NCBI RefSeq assembly: GCF_003711515.1
Contig: NW_021167079.1
Coordinates: forward strand, 2,263,758-2,327,757
Origin: Sodiomyces alkalinus F11
Taxonomy: Eukaryota; Ascomycota; Sordariomycetes; Glomerellales; Plectosphaerellaceae
DNA length: 64,000 bases
Reading direction: 5' to 3'
Shown here: in pieces, positions 45,199-56,800 of the stretch
Layout of the letters: each line of letters begins with the position of its first letter
Numbering within the stretch: the first letter of the stretch is position 1
Notes under the pieces: model-generated
Database searches by the model: none
The model's input: only the letters and a program-made list of their open reading frames with translations
Told to the model about the DNA's origin: nothing
Translations under genes and position numbers: made by a program

Positions 45199-46758
45199 AT
45201 GGAGGCGCACGAGGCTGATGTCCGCCGCATAGCGGACGAGGTGAAAGGGTTCCACACCCGCGGCGAGCCCTTCCGCATCTTTCACGGCTCAACCAACTCA
45301 ACGCGTCCTCCTCACGGCCAGTCCACCGTGGACATCAGCGCCCTCTCGCGCGTCCTGCACATCGACCTCGAAGCCCGGACTGCCATAGTCGAACCCAGTG
45401 TCCCTATGGACCGCCTCGTCGACGCTACTTTACCCTTGGGTCTCGTGCCACCGGTCGTCATGGAGTTCCCCGGCATCACCGTCGGGGGCGGGTTCGCCGG
45501 GTCGGCGGGCGAGAGTTCCTCATTTCGCCACGGAGGCTTTCACAGTATCATTACCTCCATCGAAATGGTCCTGGCCACTGGGGAAGTGGTCACGGCTTCT
45601 TCTGAGGAACGGCCTGACCTCTTCCGAGCCGCGTCCGGCGCTCTCGGGACCCTTGGTATCGTCACCAAGCTGGAGATGCGCCTCATCCCGGCCGGGAAAT
45701 ACGTCGAGCTCGTCTACCACTCGTATTCCTCTGCGAAAGAGGGCATCTCCGCTTTGCAGCGTGAGACGAAGGACCCGGACAACGATTTCGTAGAGGGCAT
45801 CGTCTTCTCGCGCACTTGCACCGTCGTCATCACCGGTCGCATGACTGACGACCTAGCATCCAAGGACTCCCCCTCCCGTCGCCCTCAGACTTTCACACGT
45901 CCCAACGACCCGTGGTATTATCTGCACGTCCGCAACCGCGTATCTTCACCATCCCCTCCCTCCTTGTCGTCCCCCTCCCCCAGGACGGACCTCGTCCCCC
46001 TCCGGGACTACCTCTTCCGATACGACCGCGGCGGCTTCTGGATGGGCGAAGTCGCCTTCGGCTACGCCCGCGTGGTCCCATTCAACCGCCTAACCCGCCG
46101 CCTCCTCAACCGCATCATGAACACCCGCGCCCTCTTCCGCGCCGGCCTGGGCGGCGGAAGCCGCATGACCTTCCGCTACCTCGTCCACGACCTGTCCCTG
46201 CCCTACGCCACAGTCGGCAACTTCATCGACTACGTTGCCGACACCCTCGACATCTGGCCTCTGTGGCTCTGTCCCCTACCTCCCATCCAGCAGCCCACCT
46301 TCCACCCGTCCTCGACTACCACCACCACCGCCACCGCCGACGAGGATCAACAGCAATCACAGCAGCCACCCCAACTGGGTCATCGTGGCCGTGACGCCGC
46401 TGCTGACCCGGTACCCACGCTCAATGTCGGCGTCTGGGGCGAGGCCAAAGGCTCCGACGACTTGGAAAGCTTCGTCCGCGTGAACCGCGATCTGGAGACG
46501 ACACTCCGCCAGCTCGGCGGCCGCAAGGTCCTTTACTCCCATGCCTACTACACCGAGGACGAGTTCTGGAGCATCTACGACAGGGAATGGTACGACGGCC
46601 TCAGAGAGAAGTACCGCGCCTCCACGCTTCCCACCGTTTACGACAAGGTCAAGGTTGACGTCGACCGGGAGCGCCGTCGGAGAGGCATCCTCGACAGATT
46701 GGCCGTGTCGTGGCCTTTAGCTGGCCTCATTGGCGTCGCTTCTGCTTTGCGCTCGTAG
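45199..46758 (+). CDS. FAD-linked oxidoreductase, Delta24-sterol reductase (DHCR24)-like
   Basis: FAD-dependent enzyme of the DHCR24-like group, 519 residues in one exon. The FAD-binding PCMH domain occupies about residues 1-190, with FHGSTNSTRPP and GITVGGGFAGSAGESS as nucleotide-contacting segments and ASGALGTLGIVTKLEM at its end. The C-terminal part has DYLFRYDRGGFWMGE, IWPLWLCPL, LNVGVWG, YYTEDEFWSIYDREWYDGL and YDKVKVDVD, all typical of the family. A Ser/Pro run at about residues 249-262 and a Thr/Gln-rich loop near 374-395 are low-complexity insertions. The ATG at 45,199 is preferred over the upstream in-frame ATG at 45,091 because the sequence between them reads as a CT-rich leader. 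Ascomycete members of this group have unsettled substrates; a sterol or steroid substrate is inference. Confidence 0.85.
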   Translation: MEAHEADVRRIADEVKGFHTRGEPFRIFHGSTNSTRPPHGQSTVDISALSRVLHIDLEARTAIVEPSVPMDRLVDATLPLGLVPPVVMEFPGITVGGGFAGSAGESSSFRHGGFHSIITSIEMVLATGEVVTASSEERPDLFRAASGALGTLGIVTKLEMRLIPAGKYVELVYHSYSSAKEGISALQRETKDPDNDFVEGIVFSRTCTVVITGRMTDDLASKDSPSRRPQTFTRPNDPWYYLHVRNRVSSPSPPSLSSPSPRTDLVPLRDYLFRYDRGGFWMGEVAFGYARVVPFNRLTRRLLNRIMNTRALFRAGLGGGSRMTFRYLVHDLSLPYATVGNFIDYVADTLDIWPLWLCPLPPIQQPTFHPSSTTTTTATADEDQQQSQQPPQLGHRGRDAAADPVPTLNVGVWGEAKGSDDLESFVRVNRDLETTLRQLGGRKVLYSHAYYTEDEFWSIYDREWYDGLREKYRASTLPTVYDKVKVDVDRERRRRGILDRLAVSWPLAGLIGVASALRS

Positions 46759-47642
46759 TAGCCTGCTTTGCCCTGCCCTGCCCTGCCTGAGCTGTTGGTT
46801 TGGTTCGAGATACCCCTGCAAAGACCACTGGGGACTTCCCATACAAAGACCTGGTGCAATGTAATGATGCTGTAATGCAATATGGCCCGAAGGCATCTAA
46901 ATGTCCGGCCCTCCCGATATTTTAGATCAATGCCGCTGCAGATTAATGACTAGCATCTCAAGAGCTTTCTCCATCTCCGCGGCCGACATTCCACGGCGGA
47001 AGACACGGAGGCGGTCGAAAGCTGGCGGCATATGCTCACTGCACAGCCAATTTAATCCTGGCCAGACCGAAATACATAAAACGACGGGTGCCCAGCCCCT
47101 TCACAGACCTCAATATATACGCAGAGTCCAGGTCAGCCAAAAGTCTCCCTCGCGTATATAGTCACGAGCCTTCACTATTACCCATCCTTATATATCCCCA
47201 TCCCTCCACAGAAGAAATCTTGCGTAGGTATTTTTTAGGTATTTCATACCCCCAAAGCATTGGGGTCATAGTGCGTCCCCCCGGTCCTCTCCTCTCTCGC
47301 CGTTTTTGGCCGGTCCGACGCCGGCAGATCCTCAATGAAAGTGTCTCGCCCGTACAAGAAATAGGAAGGTATCAACAAGGAAGGGGAGATGGCCTTGCCG
47401 CCACCCAAGCTCCCATAATAATTAGGCAGAAGGACAAGACAGAAAAGGGAGAGAGGGTCGAAGCAAGCCGAGAAGACAAGGCAAGAAGAGAAGGGGAAAG
47501 GAAAATGATGAGCAAGGACAAGGAAGGGAACGAAAATGATCAATAAAACAAGAAACGAATGGTGGTATCACGAAACGGGATATTGCCACCTGCCCGTCTT
47601 CAGGTCCACGTATCCCAACCGCCGGGCCATCTCCAAGAAGTC
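46759..47642. other. intergenic region between convergent genes
   Basis: Shared 3' flank of the sterol-reductase-like gene (+) and the DOCK gene (-). It has a purine-rich stretch near 47,420-47,540 but no supported gene. Confidence 0.5.
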
Positions 47643-50600
47643 CTACTCCTCATCGACGCTCCCCATCAGCACGTTGCCCCGGCTGGACTTCTTCCCCAGC
47701 CTCAGCATGCTGAACCGCTTGCGGACGCTCCCCATCCTCGCCATCCCATTCCCACCGCTGGACGGAGGGCGCTCATCGTTTTCCTTGTCCGCGGTGCTGG
47801 ACCGCACGTCGGAGCTCTGTCGCCCTCCCGAATCCGTTATCACCCATTCGGTCCCCTCGGCCTCTGCCGGTCCGTTGGCGGGGCTGCGAAAGAAGCTTCG
47901 CCGCGCGCCCTGGTCCTTATCCATGCTCTTGCTTCGGTCGCTGAACGTCTCGCCTTTCTCGTGTGTGCCCGATCGGTCCCCGTTCGTCTGCGGCGACGAT
48001 GACTGATCCTTCTTTCGACCGCCCAAAAGGCTCAGACGGGCCCCACGTCCTTGTCGGATCGATACCGGTTGCACGGCCGACGCTTCCTCGGACAGAATGC
48101 CGAGCCCGTTCGACATGACCGCTGCCGTTAGGCTCAGGGGAGGCGAGCCCGGCTCGAAGCGGGTTGAACGTCGCCACGTCGGTGACGGCGCGACAGGAGT
48201 CTCTCGTAGCGGTTGGGGTGGCGCGAACATGGCAATCTCGGGTGCGAACGTGCTCTCAAAGTCTAGAAGCGGGACGTCAATTAGTGGCTGTTTGAAAGAC
48301 AGCAAGTGGGATTGCGTCGGCGGGTTCTTACGTCGTTGGAGTTCCTCATGTACCCGGTTGAGAGCAGGATTTGAGCTCCGCGAGAAGGTAGCCAGGCACC
48401 TCTTGAGCATGATAGCATGGTCTAAGAGAGCCATCCGGATGGCATTGTCCTGGGGGCTCAGCTCGACTTCTTCGTCTTCCATTTCGGGAACAGGCAAAAG
48501 TCGCCGGTAGCAGGAAACACTGTTTTCCGAATTGGCGTTGACGGAAACACTGACCGCGTCCACGAGAAGCTGCGCATTTTCCTCGTCACCCTCGGAAATG
48601 CGCTTTTCGATGGTGGACATTTCTTGCGTCTTGCGCACGATGCGCTCCAGCCCGGTCTGATGGGCATTCAGCCGTATCTCGTCGACATGCACAATCTCGC
48701 TCCGGCGTAGGATAGTGGGGAAGGGGTCGGCCGTGGTGTAGACCAGTTTCTCGGCGTAGTGCTCCGTCACCGGTCCGGAGGTGTTACGCTTGGAAGACAC
48801 GGAGAAGGCCTGAGGCCCGGAGGAGATGAGGTAATCGCGGATGACCTGGGGAACGCGAGATCGCTGGAAGACGTGATGGGAGAGGTCACGATGAGGCGAA
48901 ATGGCGGAAATGACCAGGTACTGGCCCTCAGCGTCGTCGACGTCGCCCCCGGAGATGATCTGAGCCGACGGGTACTGCTCTTGCATGCGATCGGTGAAGG
49001 CGGAAGCGCGTTCTGTCGGCGAGCCCTCAAACACGAACTCCTTATCGCGGAGACTGGGAGGGAATCCGAGCCCCTTGTACACGACCTTGAAATATTTCGG
49101 CACCAGCTTCTCACTCTTGCTGATGGTTTCATAAATGGTAGCGATGGCCCGCTCAGTCCTCGCGAGCTTCGCAAAGTCGAACACGTTAGTCTCGTATTGG
49201 ACCTGGAGCTCCTTATACGCAGCGAGCGCAACGTTCCAAGCCTCGCCTTCCTCAAAGTGTTTGATCATCTCAAAGTAGATGCGTTCCTTCCTTTCAAAGT
49301 GCGTCTGCGCCGGGAACTCGGGTTCTGCGAGTGCGCCGACTTGCCTGGCCGGATCCCAGTCGTACAGATCGGCGTGGAGTCGAAGAGCAAGACCGGCTTC
49401 TGTGTGATTCCTTGATTCGCTCTGGAGCGTGGACAGCTGGTGAACATAGCGAATGAAGATCTCTTCTTTCTGCATGTCCCGAAGGAATTCCATCAGCCTG
49501 AGGCGGTTGATCAGATGCGAGGCCTCGCTGGTGACGTCTCCGCTATGGACAGCTACGAGAAGGTCGAGGAACTCATCGACCGTGCCAATCAGGTCGCGCA
49601 TTGCCGCATAGAGAGGCTCGTCGGGAACCTGTGACAACGGCTCGAACCTTTCGAGAAGCTCGGAGACGAACAGTTTTTGGAGTATGCTCTCGGTGAGGGG
49701 TTTCGACTTGAAATACTGGTCGAGGCAGTCGATCATCTCCGTCTGGATGACCGAGAGGTCCTCGCCCAGGGTCCACTCACTCACGATCATGGTCTGGAGG
49801 ACCTCGACCGCCATCCGCCGAAGACCCTCGTGCACGCTAAGACAGAGCTCGACAATGGGGCCGACCTGGGTCGGCACGTATTGGACTTGGTAACCACCCA
49901 GCTTCTGCAAGCCGTACTTCGCCCGCTCCTCGGGACTAGCATCCCAACCGATGGCCTCCCATGTCCGGCGAAGCAGCTCCGCACCGTGCTCCCGGACATC
50001 TCCGGCGATCTTCCACACGGCCCTGCGTTTCTGCTCGGGAAAGGTTTCCAAGGCCAGACCTGGGCTCCCAACGAGCTTGAGCAGTGTGCTGAAAAACGCC
50101 CTCCAAAGCTCTGTGTTGAAGTGCTCCGCGTCGTCAGGGTCGGGCAGGAAGGACTCTAACATGATGGTGGAAAGGTACTGAAGGGACCCCATGATGGACT
50201 TGTGGTGGTGGATATGAACGCTCAGCCAGTGGGAGGGGAAAGCTTCTCCGCTCAAGATGCTCATGTACACGCGAAGCACGTTCTCCAGGAGCAGCGACAT
50301 GTCCTCTTCGCCCAACTCGAGCTGCATGCCGCTTGGGGAATTCGAGACCGCCGACAAGATGGCGGACAGCTCAATAAGCGACTCGTCGTAGGTAATCTCG
50401 TCGGCGACGGTGATCGGCTTCGTTGTGAAAGGGTATGACATGGGGAAAAGAAGAGAGAGTCGGCTGCGAGACTGGATCGGAGCCGCCTTGATGCAGAGGT
50501 ACGAGTCGATGAGCTTCGGAATGTGATCGGGGATTTCAGGGCCTAGAGAATCCAGTTGCGTGGCCAAGACGGAACAGCAGAGGCGCACTTGATCTTTCCA

Positions 50601-53600
50601 TAGGTCAGTGACCTGCTCCTGATGGCCCCAGTGCGGCTCAATCCACCGGACAGTATTTGCGGTGAGTGCAGCCTTCTGTTCCGGATGGGAGAACAGGTCC
50701 AGCTTGGAGTAGTTGATGACGAGGACGAGCTTGTACAGGACCAACTTGCCCTTGACCTCTGAGCATGCGTCCATGAAGTCGATGGCAACGTGAAGTATCT
50801 CTTCGGTGGTCAGGAGACCCGAGAGCTCCGGCAACCAGGTGTGGAAATGCTGGACGGCCAGGGTCTGGCTGCCCACCAGGACAGGAGCGGGGTTACGCAT
50901 CATGGCATCCAGTGCTTTGAATATACTCCGAAGATGACGAGTGAAGCCAGGCGACGAGGTTGTGAGTCCTATCCCAGCCTCCTTCGCTTTCTGCTGGCCC
51001 CTCGCATGGGTGATGAACTTCAAGATATGGCGGACAACTTTGAAGGTGGACCGCAACTTGCGCGACGTCTCGGGTTCGGTCGGATTCTCCAGCAGCCTGG
51101 TAAACGACCGGACGAGACATGGCGTCGCAAAGGGGTAATTGAAGCGGTTTTCGGCGTACTGGTCCACCAGCGGGCCAAGGTTGAATCTCCGGTCGTGCAC
51201 GATACCCAGCACCCTTACCAGGGCGGTGAAGACGAGGTCTTCGTACTCGTCATTCCCAGAGTGCTCGACAAGAATGCCGAAGAGAGCATCGAGGACGTCG
51301 CTAAGCAGTTTGACGACCTCAATCTCAGGGACGAAAATCAGATGGTTCAGCAGTTTCGGAACTTCTTCCTTGGGAACTTCCTTCCACTTGAGCAGTCCAA
51401 GGACCACCTTGTCCTGGGAGAATCGAGTGCTGCAAAGATATGTATGGGTCCTCAGTGTGGCCAAGGGGCCCGTAACCTCGGCCGAGTGCTCGCTGTCGCC
51501 CCGCGCACTCCATTGAACAGACAGATAGCCACCCTTGCCGGAGGCTTGTCCATGGGCCGTCGACGTGTTTTCGTCTAACTTGTAGAGAAGCAAAGCATGG
51601 GCACCGTCTCGCACAAATGCCTGCTGGTTCCATAAAGGCATGTGAGCGACGGCAAAGGGGGGATTCGGCGCATCGGAAAGCAACATGACGACGTGTGCAG
51701 TGAACACGTCCCGCGGAGAGACCGAGAGTCGGATGGTCTGGTTCCACGAGTCGCCCTTTTCCGCAGCTAAGGACTTCCATACCGAGACGCCTTCGGAGTT
51801 GGAGGATGCGAACACACAATTCTCTATCCTCTTCCCTTGGTTGTTGCGGACCTCGAGCGTCACTTGCAGATTGTTACCATGCACGTTGCCGGGGATAGCC
51901 GTTGGGTTGCCGCCGAACCTCGAGAGGAGAGTATGCCTGGAAAGCGTCGCCTGATCTAATGTGACATATATGTCCGATCTGGGTTTCGTCGGTGCCCCGG
52001 AGAACCCCATCTTGCTGGACTTGCAGACTCCGGAGAGCAAAGTTGGCGTGGCCTTGATCAGAGCGTCCGCATCCGGGTGATTGAATGCCTTCAGCTGTAC
52101 CTGCACCCGCTCAGCCCTCCGAGACTTTTCGTAACGACCTGACCGGCTGTCTAAAAGTTCGCGGATCAAAACGTCCGAGTCCTCCTCCGGGCCCTGCTTT
52201 TCGGATGCAAACGACGGGGATGGAGACGGTGACCAGATGCTGACGACTTGTTCGATGGAGTCGTATTGCTTCATGATTGAGTTCAGCTTGAGGATCCCAA
52301 CACCCACCGTCCTCTCCGCCATTGCATGATGGACGTGGCTGTCGTCGATAGAGCCAGTGCGTGACAAGGAACCGGCAGTGCTGGGAGGTCGGTAGCCGTC
52401 CCGGCTCTCGGCTTGTGTCACACCGCCGGATTCTTGCTGCTCCGTCAGGGCGTCGAGCTTAGCGACTTCCCGACCACGAGAAAAGGCGGTTCGTGAGTTT
52501 TTAGAGCCCCACATGAGACTCCTCCTTATTGTCTGCTTCCCGCTTGACGAGTTCGGCTTCGGTGGTTCTTTGCTAAATGGCTGTGACTTTTGTCCCGATC
52601 TCGACTGGGGCTTGCCACCACCCATGACTTGCTGGGTCGCTCGGACCTGGATGACGAGGTATAGCTCGGTTTCGACGGAAGGGACATCGCCTATATCCTG
52701 TGCCGATAGGTCTGCGAACAGCGTCTTGAGCTGGCCAGATTTGGCTAGGCTGCCCATGGTTCCACCGGCGGGTATCTGGACTGTGAAGGTCTCTGACAGA
52801 GGTACCGGTTGGCCACCCGCGGACTTGGTTAAAAGGTAGAGGGCAAGAGACGTTTCCTCGGAGGAGGCGCCGGCGAATCCTCTAACGTCGACGAGCAAAT
52901 GATGCAAAGCGGTCAGCTCGAGAGTCGGTTGCGGAGGCTCGTTGAGAAGGCTCATCATGGACTGCAGCTTGGTCGTCTCCACGACGGAGTCATCGCCCGT
53001 CAGAACCCTACCCCGTTCCCGGGGATCACGGACGATGACTTCTCCGCCGCAGAGCTTGTTGACACGGACCAGATCCCAGACAGTCTTCTCGCGAAGTTTT
53101 TTAAGCTCGTGATTGGCCAGGACATTGTGAAGCAGTTGTTGCCTGCTTAGGTACAGGGAATTAATGAGCTGGGAGAGCTGGTCAAGTCGGGAGTACTGGC
53201 GGGTGAGGAGGAGTTCGTGTAGGTTCGTGGAGTGCCATTCTCGGAGGCAGCTTGCTATCTCGTCGATGAGGGGTTCTGCGGCAGATGTGGGAGACTCGTC
53301 GCCGATCTTGAGCATGGGAACGGGCGCCGGGGGTCGCGGGGCTCCGGGCTCACGCTTGACGGGCACAGAAAGACTGGTACGAGTGCCATTGGGGAGTTCT
53401 CTCGGAATTTTGCGGCCTCTTCTTTCCCGGTGTGGCGGGCCAGTACGGTGTCTATCCTGAATCGGCAGCCTTCTCTCGTCGGCATCCCCTATGAGTCCGC
53501 TCTTGGCCGAATCGCTCTCAACGAGGCGTTGGTCTCGCCTGGGTTGGTGGTCGTCTGTGGCATCGCTGTTGTCGTCCGTGTCCTCAGACTCCCCCAGAAA

Positions 53601-53858
53601 CTCGCGAATCTCGACGCAGCTGCGGGGGAAAATGCCACTGAAAACGCGAGCCTCCAGAGTTTGACCCTTTACCGAGGTAAGGCCTGTGAGCAGGCTCGGA
53701 GGCGCCACTAGGTATCCACGCAGCCAGTTGCCGTCAGGCGTCTCCTCGATAATGTAGAGCTCATCGCCAATCTCGAGTGGTAGGTCGGCCGGGCCCGAGG
53801 CAGCAAAAGGGTAGGTCGCGACGGCGAAGGCGATTCGGAGCAACGGTTGCCAGGGCAT
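47643..53858 (-). CDS. DOCK-family Rho/Rac GEF (SH3, DHR-1, DHR-2)
   Basis: A single uninterrupted frame of 2071 residues from the ATG at 53,858. An SH3 domain lies at about residues 10-85 (ATYPFAASGPADLPLEIGDE). A DHR-1/C2 domain lies at about 625-800 (DIYVTLDQATLSRHTLLSRF, NNLQVTLEVRNNQGKRIENC). A helical armadillo-like middle follows. DHR-2, the exchange domain, lies at about 1480-1850 (LYDWDPARQV, RKERIYFEMIKHFEEGEAWN, FKVVYKGLGFPPSLRDKEFV). The C-terminal ~200 residues are Ser/Arg/Lys-rich and disordered, ending in a basic RKRFSMLRLGKKSSRG stretch. This matches the DOCK1-like fungal proteins that activate Rac/Cdc42-type GTPases in polarised growth. Absence of introns over 6.2 kb is notable. 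The assignment is secure; the GTPase partner is inferred. Confidence 0.93.
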   Translation of the reverse strand: MPWQPLLRIAFAVATYPFAASGPADLPLEIGDELYIIEETPDGNWLRGYLVAPPSLLTGLTSVKGQTLEARVFSGIFPRSCVEIREFLGESEDTDDNSDATDDHQPRRDQRLVESDSAKSGLIGDADERRLPIQDRHRTGPPHRERRGRKIPRELPNGTRTSLSVPVKREPGAPRPPAPVPMLKIGDESPTSAAEPLIDEIASCLREWHSTNLHELLLTRQYSRLDQLSQLINSLYLSRQQLLHNVLANHELKKLREKTVWDLVRVNKLCGGEVIVRDPRERGRVLTGDDSVVETTKLQSMMSLLNEPPQPTLELTALHHLLVDVRGFAGASSEETSLALYLLTKSAGGQPVPLSETFTVQIPAGGTMGSLAKSGQLKTLFADLSAQDIGDVPSVETELYLVIQVRATQQVMGGGKPQSRSGQKSQPFSKEPPKPNSSSGKQTIRRSLMWGSKNSRTAFSRGREVAKLDALTEQQESGGVTQAESRDGYRPPSTAGSLSRTGSIDDSHVHHAMAERTVGVGILKLNSIMKQYDSIEQVVSIWSPSPSPSFASEKQGPEEDSDVLIRELLDSRSGRYEKSRRAERVQVQLKAFNHPDADALIKATPTLLSGVCKSSKMGFSGAPTKPRSDIYVTLDQATLSRHTLLSRFGGNPTAIPGNVHGNNLQVTLEVRNNQGKRIENCVFASSNSEGVSVWKSLAAEKGDSWNQTIRLSVSPRDVFTAHVVMLLSDAPNPPFAVAHMPLWNQQAFVRDGAHALLLYKLDENTSTAHGQASGKGGYLSVQWSARGDSEHSAEVTGPLATLRTHTYLCSTRFSQDKVVLGLLKWKEVPKEEVPKLLNHLIFVPEIEVVKLLSDVLDALFGILVEHSGNDEYEDLVFTALVRVLGIVHDRRFNLGPLVDQYAENRFNYPFATPCLVRSFTRLLENPTEPETSRKLRSTFKVVRHILKFITHARGQQKAKEAGIGLTTSSPGFTRHLRSIFKALDAMMRNPAPVLVGSQTLAVQHFHTWLPELSGLLTTEEILHVAIDFMDACSEVKGKLVLYKLVLVINYSKLDLFSHPEQKAALTANTVRWIEPHWGHQEQVTDLWKDQVRLCCSVLATQLDSLGPEIPDHIPKLIDSYLCIKAAPIQSRSRLSLLFPMSYPFTTKPITVADEITYDESLIELSAILSAVSNSPSGMQLELGEEDMSLLLENVLRVYMSILSGEAFPSHWLSVHIHHHKSIMGSLQYLSTIMLESFLPDPDDAEHFNTELWRAFFSTLLKLVGSPGLALETFPEQKRRAVWKIAGDVREHGAELLRRTWEAIGWDASPEERAKYGLQKLGGYQVQYVPTQVGPIVELCLSVHEGLRRMAVEVLQTMIVSEWTLGEDLSVIQTEMIDCLDQYFKSKPLTESILQKLFVSELLERFEPLSQVPDEPLYAAMRDLIGTVDEFLDLLVAVHSGDVTSEASHLINRLRLMEFLRDMQKEEIFIRYVHQLSTLQSESRNHTEAGLALRLHADLYDWDPARQVGALAEPEFPAQTHFERKERIYFEMIKHFEEGEAWNVALAAYKELQVQYETNVFDFAKLARTERAIATIYETISKSEKLVPKYFKVVYKGLGFPPSLRDKEFVFEGSPTERASAFTDRMQEQYPSAQIISGGDVDDAEGQYLVISAISPHRDLSHHVFQRSRVPQVIRDYLISSGPQAFSVSSKRNTSGPVTEHYAEKLVYTTADPFPTILRRSEIVHVDEIRLNAHQTGLERIVRKTQEMSTIEKRISEGDEENAQLLVDAVSVSVNANSENSVSCYRRLLPVPEMEDEEVELSPQDNAIRMALLDHAIMLKRCLATFSRSSNPALNRVHEELQRRKNPPTQSHLLSFKQPLIDVPLLDFESTFAPEIAMFAPPQPLRETPVAPSPTWRRSTRFEPGSPPLSLTAAVMSNGLGILSEEASAVQPVSIRQGRGARLSLLGGRKKDQSSSPQTNGDRSGTHEKGETFSDRSKSMDKDQGARRSFFRSPANGPAEAEGTEWVITDSGGRQSSDVRSSTADKENDERPPSSGGNGMARMGSVRKRFSMLRLGKKSSRGNVLMGSVDEE

Positions 53859-56800
53859 GAGAGGCTTCTGGTCATGGATACTCGAGTCCTAAGTACACGT
53901 AGAGATTATAATAAGTAGGAGCAAGTGATTGGCCCCGGCACTGATCACAATGGCAGATTTTTGCTACCGGAAGAAGGAAAAGGTATAAGGGGGAGAAAGC
54001 CTGGCGCGGTTCCGGACGCGCTTCGAAGATGGCTTCAGCAAAGCGGGGTGGTGGTGGTCTAGGGCTTCATCAGGTTATCGACTTGTTTGTTTCTCGTTTT
54101 GTTCTTTCGTGTCGTCCAGTCTAGCTTGGTGAAGGACGTTGCGAGCAGTCAACGGCAAGGGACGGAAAGTAGAGGCGGCTGCAATGCGACGCGATCGGTC
54201 GGTCGGATGCCTGCAGGTCGATCCCGCAAGTCGTCGTCGAGCAGGAGGGTCGCAGATGGGATATATCCGTAGGGTATCTGCAGCCGCGGGAGTCGATGGC
54301 TGCACGTCCGGAAGTAGGCAGTTTATGGGTAAATTTTCGTCGCCGAATAAAGCGGGAAGAGAAAGACAGAACACGCTGAAGAAAAGAGACTGGCTTGTTA
54401 CGGAAAGTCAGGCACTGAACAGATAGAGTACTTGCGTCGATCCGTGTGGGCTCTGGGGATGAAGATGGACATACGTACCAAAAGTGGGTATCTCAGGGGT
54501 TAGATATCAAAAGAACGTTTGGAAAGGACCGACAGGGACGTTTGATTCCAAGAACGAGGCCCAAAAATCCGTGGAACTCTTGGTGTGTTCGGCTCGCAGG
54601 TTAGAGAAAAGAGATGAGATGTAGATGGAGGCTGACGAGTACCAATCCCTTTTTTTTTTTTTTTTTCGTTCCTGCCACGATCAGAGAACAGAAGGACTGA
54701 CCAGGGGTGGAGAGAAGAAGGAGGGAAAATTAAGGTAAGCTTGTTTGCGCTGTACCTCACTAGCAGCAAATTGCTTGCTTCTTACCCCTGAAAAACTATC
54801 AATCCACCATGTCCGGGGGCCTGATAATCAAGTACCTCCCTATTTAGCGCTCCTCTGCCTCCTCGAGACCATGAGACAGGTGAAGGGGACTTGGGGTAAA
54901 TGGACCAATCGGACTGCGAACCAACCGGACACCATTGGTCAATAAGTGAGCAGCGTAAGGAAGTGGAGAAGGATATTAGAGAAGGCAGATGTATCTTTAG
55001 CTAGCGAAGTTCATCATGCAGCCTTTGATACATGCAGATTGCTTAACCTGCTTCCACGATCTGCAGAACGAAGTTCTCATATCAGAACGAGAAGTTTCTT
55101 TCACGAACTTTCTTACTCGCTTTTACCCTCGAGAATAAACACTTTATTGTGTTCTCGTTTATTCTAAGCAACCCTCCCTACTGCCACAGAAGTGAGCGTA
55201 ACCCAAAATGTGACGGCGGCCTATTCTATGTCGGGCTTCACGTCTCTAGATGGGCACGGATGAATCCGAACCAGACATGACATGCGTACTTAGCAGCTAA
55301 TCAGAAGAGTTCCGTTAATCGTTTTCTCGATCCTCTAGACAATTCTATCCGTAAATGCTGGGCAAGTCCTAATAATTCTTTCAGTGAAACCCAACTTCTA
55401 ATAGTGCCTCGAGTTTTCGTTCCTGTATCTGTTAGTCTACCCTTCCTTTCAGGGAGAAACCAGCTTCTGTCCCGACTCGACAAAGGCAATGGGGTAGGCG
55501 GGCATGGTGTGCGGCATGTGCGGCATGCGGCATACGACCACACGTTCACCGCGCGTCTCGATGCCTCGTTGGAAAATGTCAAGTACCTCGCTGCCATAAT
55601 AGTCGGTTGAGGCTAAGCACGTGCTTCCCAGATCAAACGTGTGGGCGTTTAATCTGGTCAAGATCCCAAATTTTTGCAGCGCCACGACTTGACTGATGGA
55701 ATTCAGGGACGCCCGCTATCAACACCGAACGACGCCTTCAACATTAAACTTTGGTTCTACCTATAGACTCGATGGAAACTACGGATAAGGTTAGAAACTT
55801 ACAGCCAGTCTCCGAATATTCTGGCTTGACTCTATGGAGCAGGGTCCTTTGCAGATCCCCGTCCGTTAGGCCCAAACCTTATCCAAGAGTCGCCGTCTCG
55901 CAGTCCCGTTGAGACCCTGGGCACTTCCTGGAAAATTCCAATCTTCCCTAGAAGCAGTCCATGACCTTCCTGGAGGCTTCCCAGAAAGTTGTCCTGGTTC
56001 TATAATAGCAAACATTTGGAGAATTTAAAGGCGTCATCGAACCTCGGATCCAAACGAAGTCGGCGCTTCGGTTATAGTTGATCCATAGAAACGTGGTAGG
56101 CCGGTAGCTACTAACTTCGTGCGGACGTTTAAGCGAACGCACGTTAGGGACGAGATCGGACGGTGGTCGGATGATATGGCCACTTGAAAATATGACGGTG
56201 CCTGAACCTGGATACTATCGGCCAGGACCACAATATTGACTAAGGAGATGAGGTATAACTCCGTATTGATACCTCGGACGGGGCTTGGTATGGGAGATGT
56301 GAACGCGGACCAACAAATCAGCCTGACTGTTTCCGACATATCGAACGCATCGAGCGCTCCGTGTCTATTACGACTAAGTTTGTTTCCCCCAAGACTTTCC
56401 TCAGTTGGGAGAAATGCGACGAGGGCTGTTCAATTCTGTCAGTGGTCGATTCGGAGCGCGGCCCAGCAGCTTCGGATCAAGTACAGTTAAATACTCGGCA
56501 ATATATCGCTGGTGATAATCACGTGACTTTTGCATCTCAGGTCCGGATAGAATACCTAAAATAACCGTGTCAAGTCATTTCCCCACACTGTAGAAACGCG
56601 TCCTACCCTCGGCCCCGGATTTGCTTTGGGGTCCGAGATGCCTTTAGTAAGCGGAGATTTTATCGTACCGCAAAAAGGAGCCGGCTATCGTCTGTGTTTC
56701 AGATGGTGATGTTACAACGATAGCGTGGTCAGCAAGGCCTGCACTAACATCCTGTCTCGGAAGGCTTGCCTGAGAACAGGACTCATTTTGCTCAAGAATT

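Noticed and set aside
45940..45983. Apparent 44-nt GT-AG intron in the DHCR24-like gene
   Set aside because: Its removal shifts the frame out of the conserved DYLFRYDRGGFW region; the Ser/Pro loop is better kept as coding.
48288..48331. Apparent 44-nt GT-AG intron in the DOCK gene
   Set aside because: Although it has GTAAGA and AACAG ends, 44 nt is not a multiple of three and its removal runs into a stop, while reading through keeps the family-like sequence.
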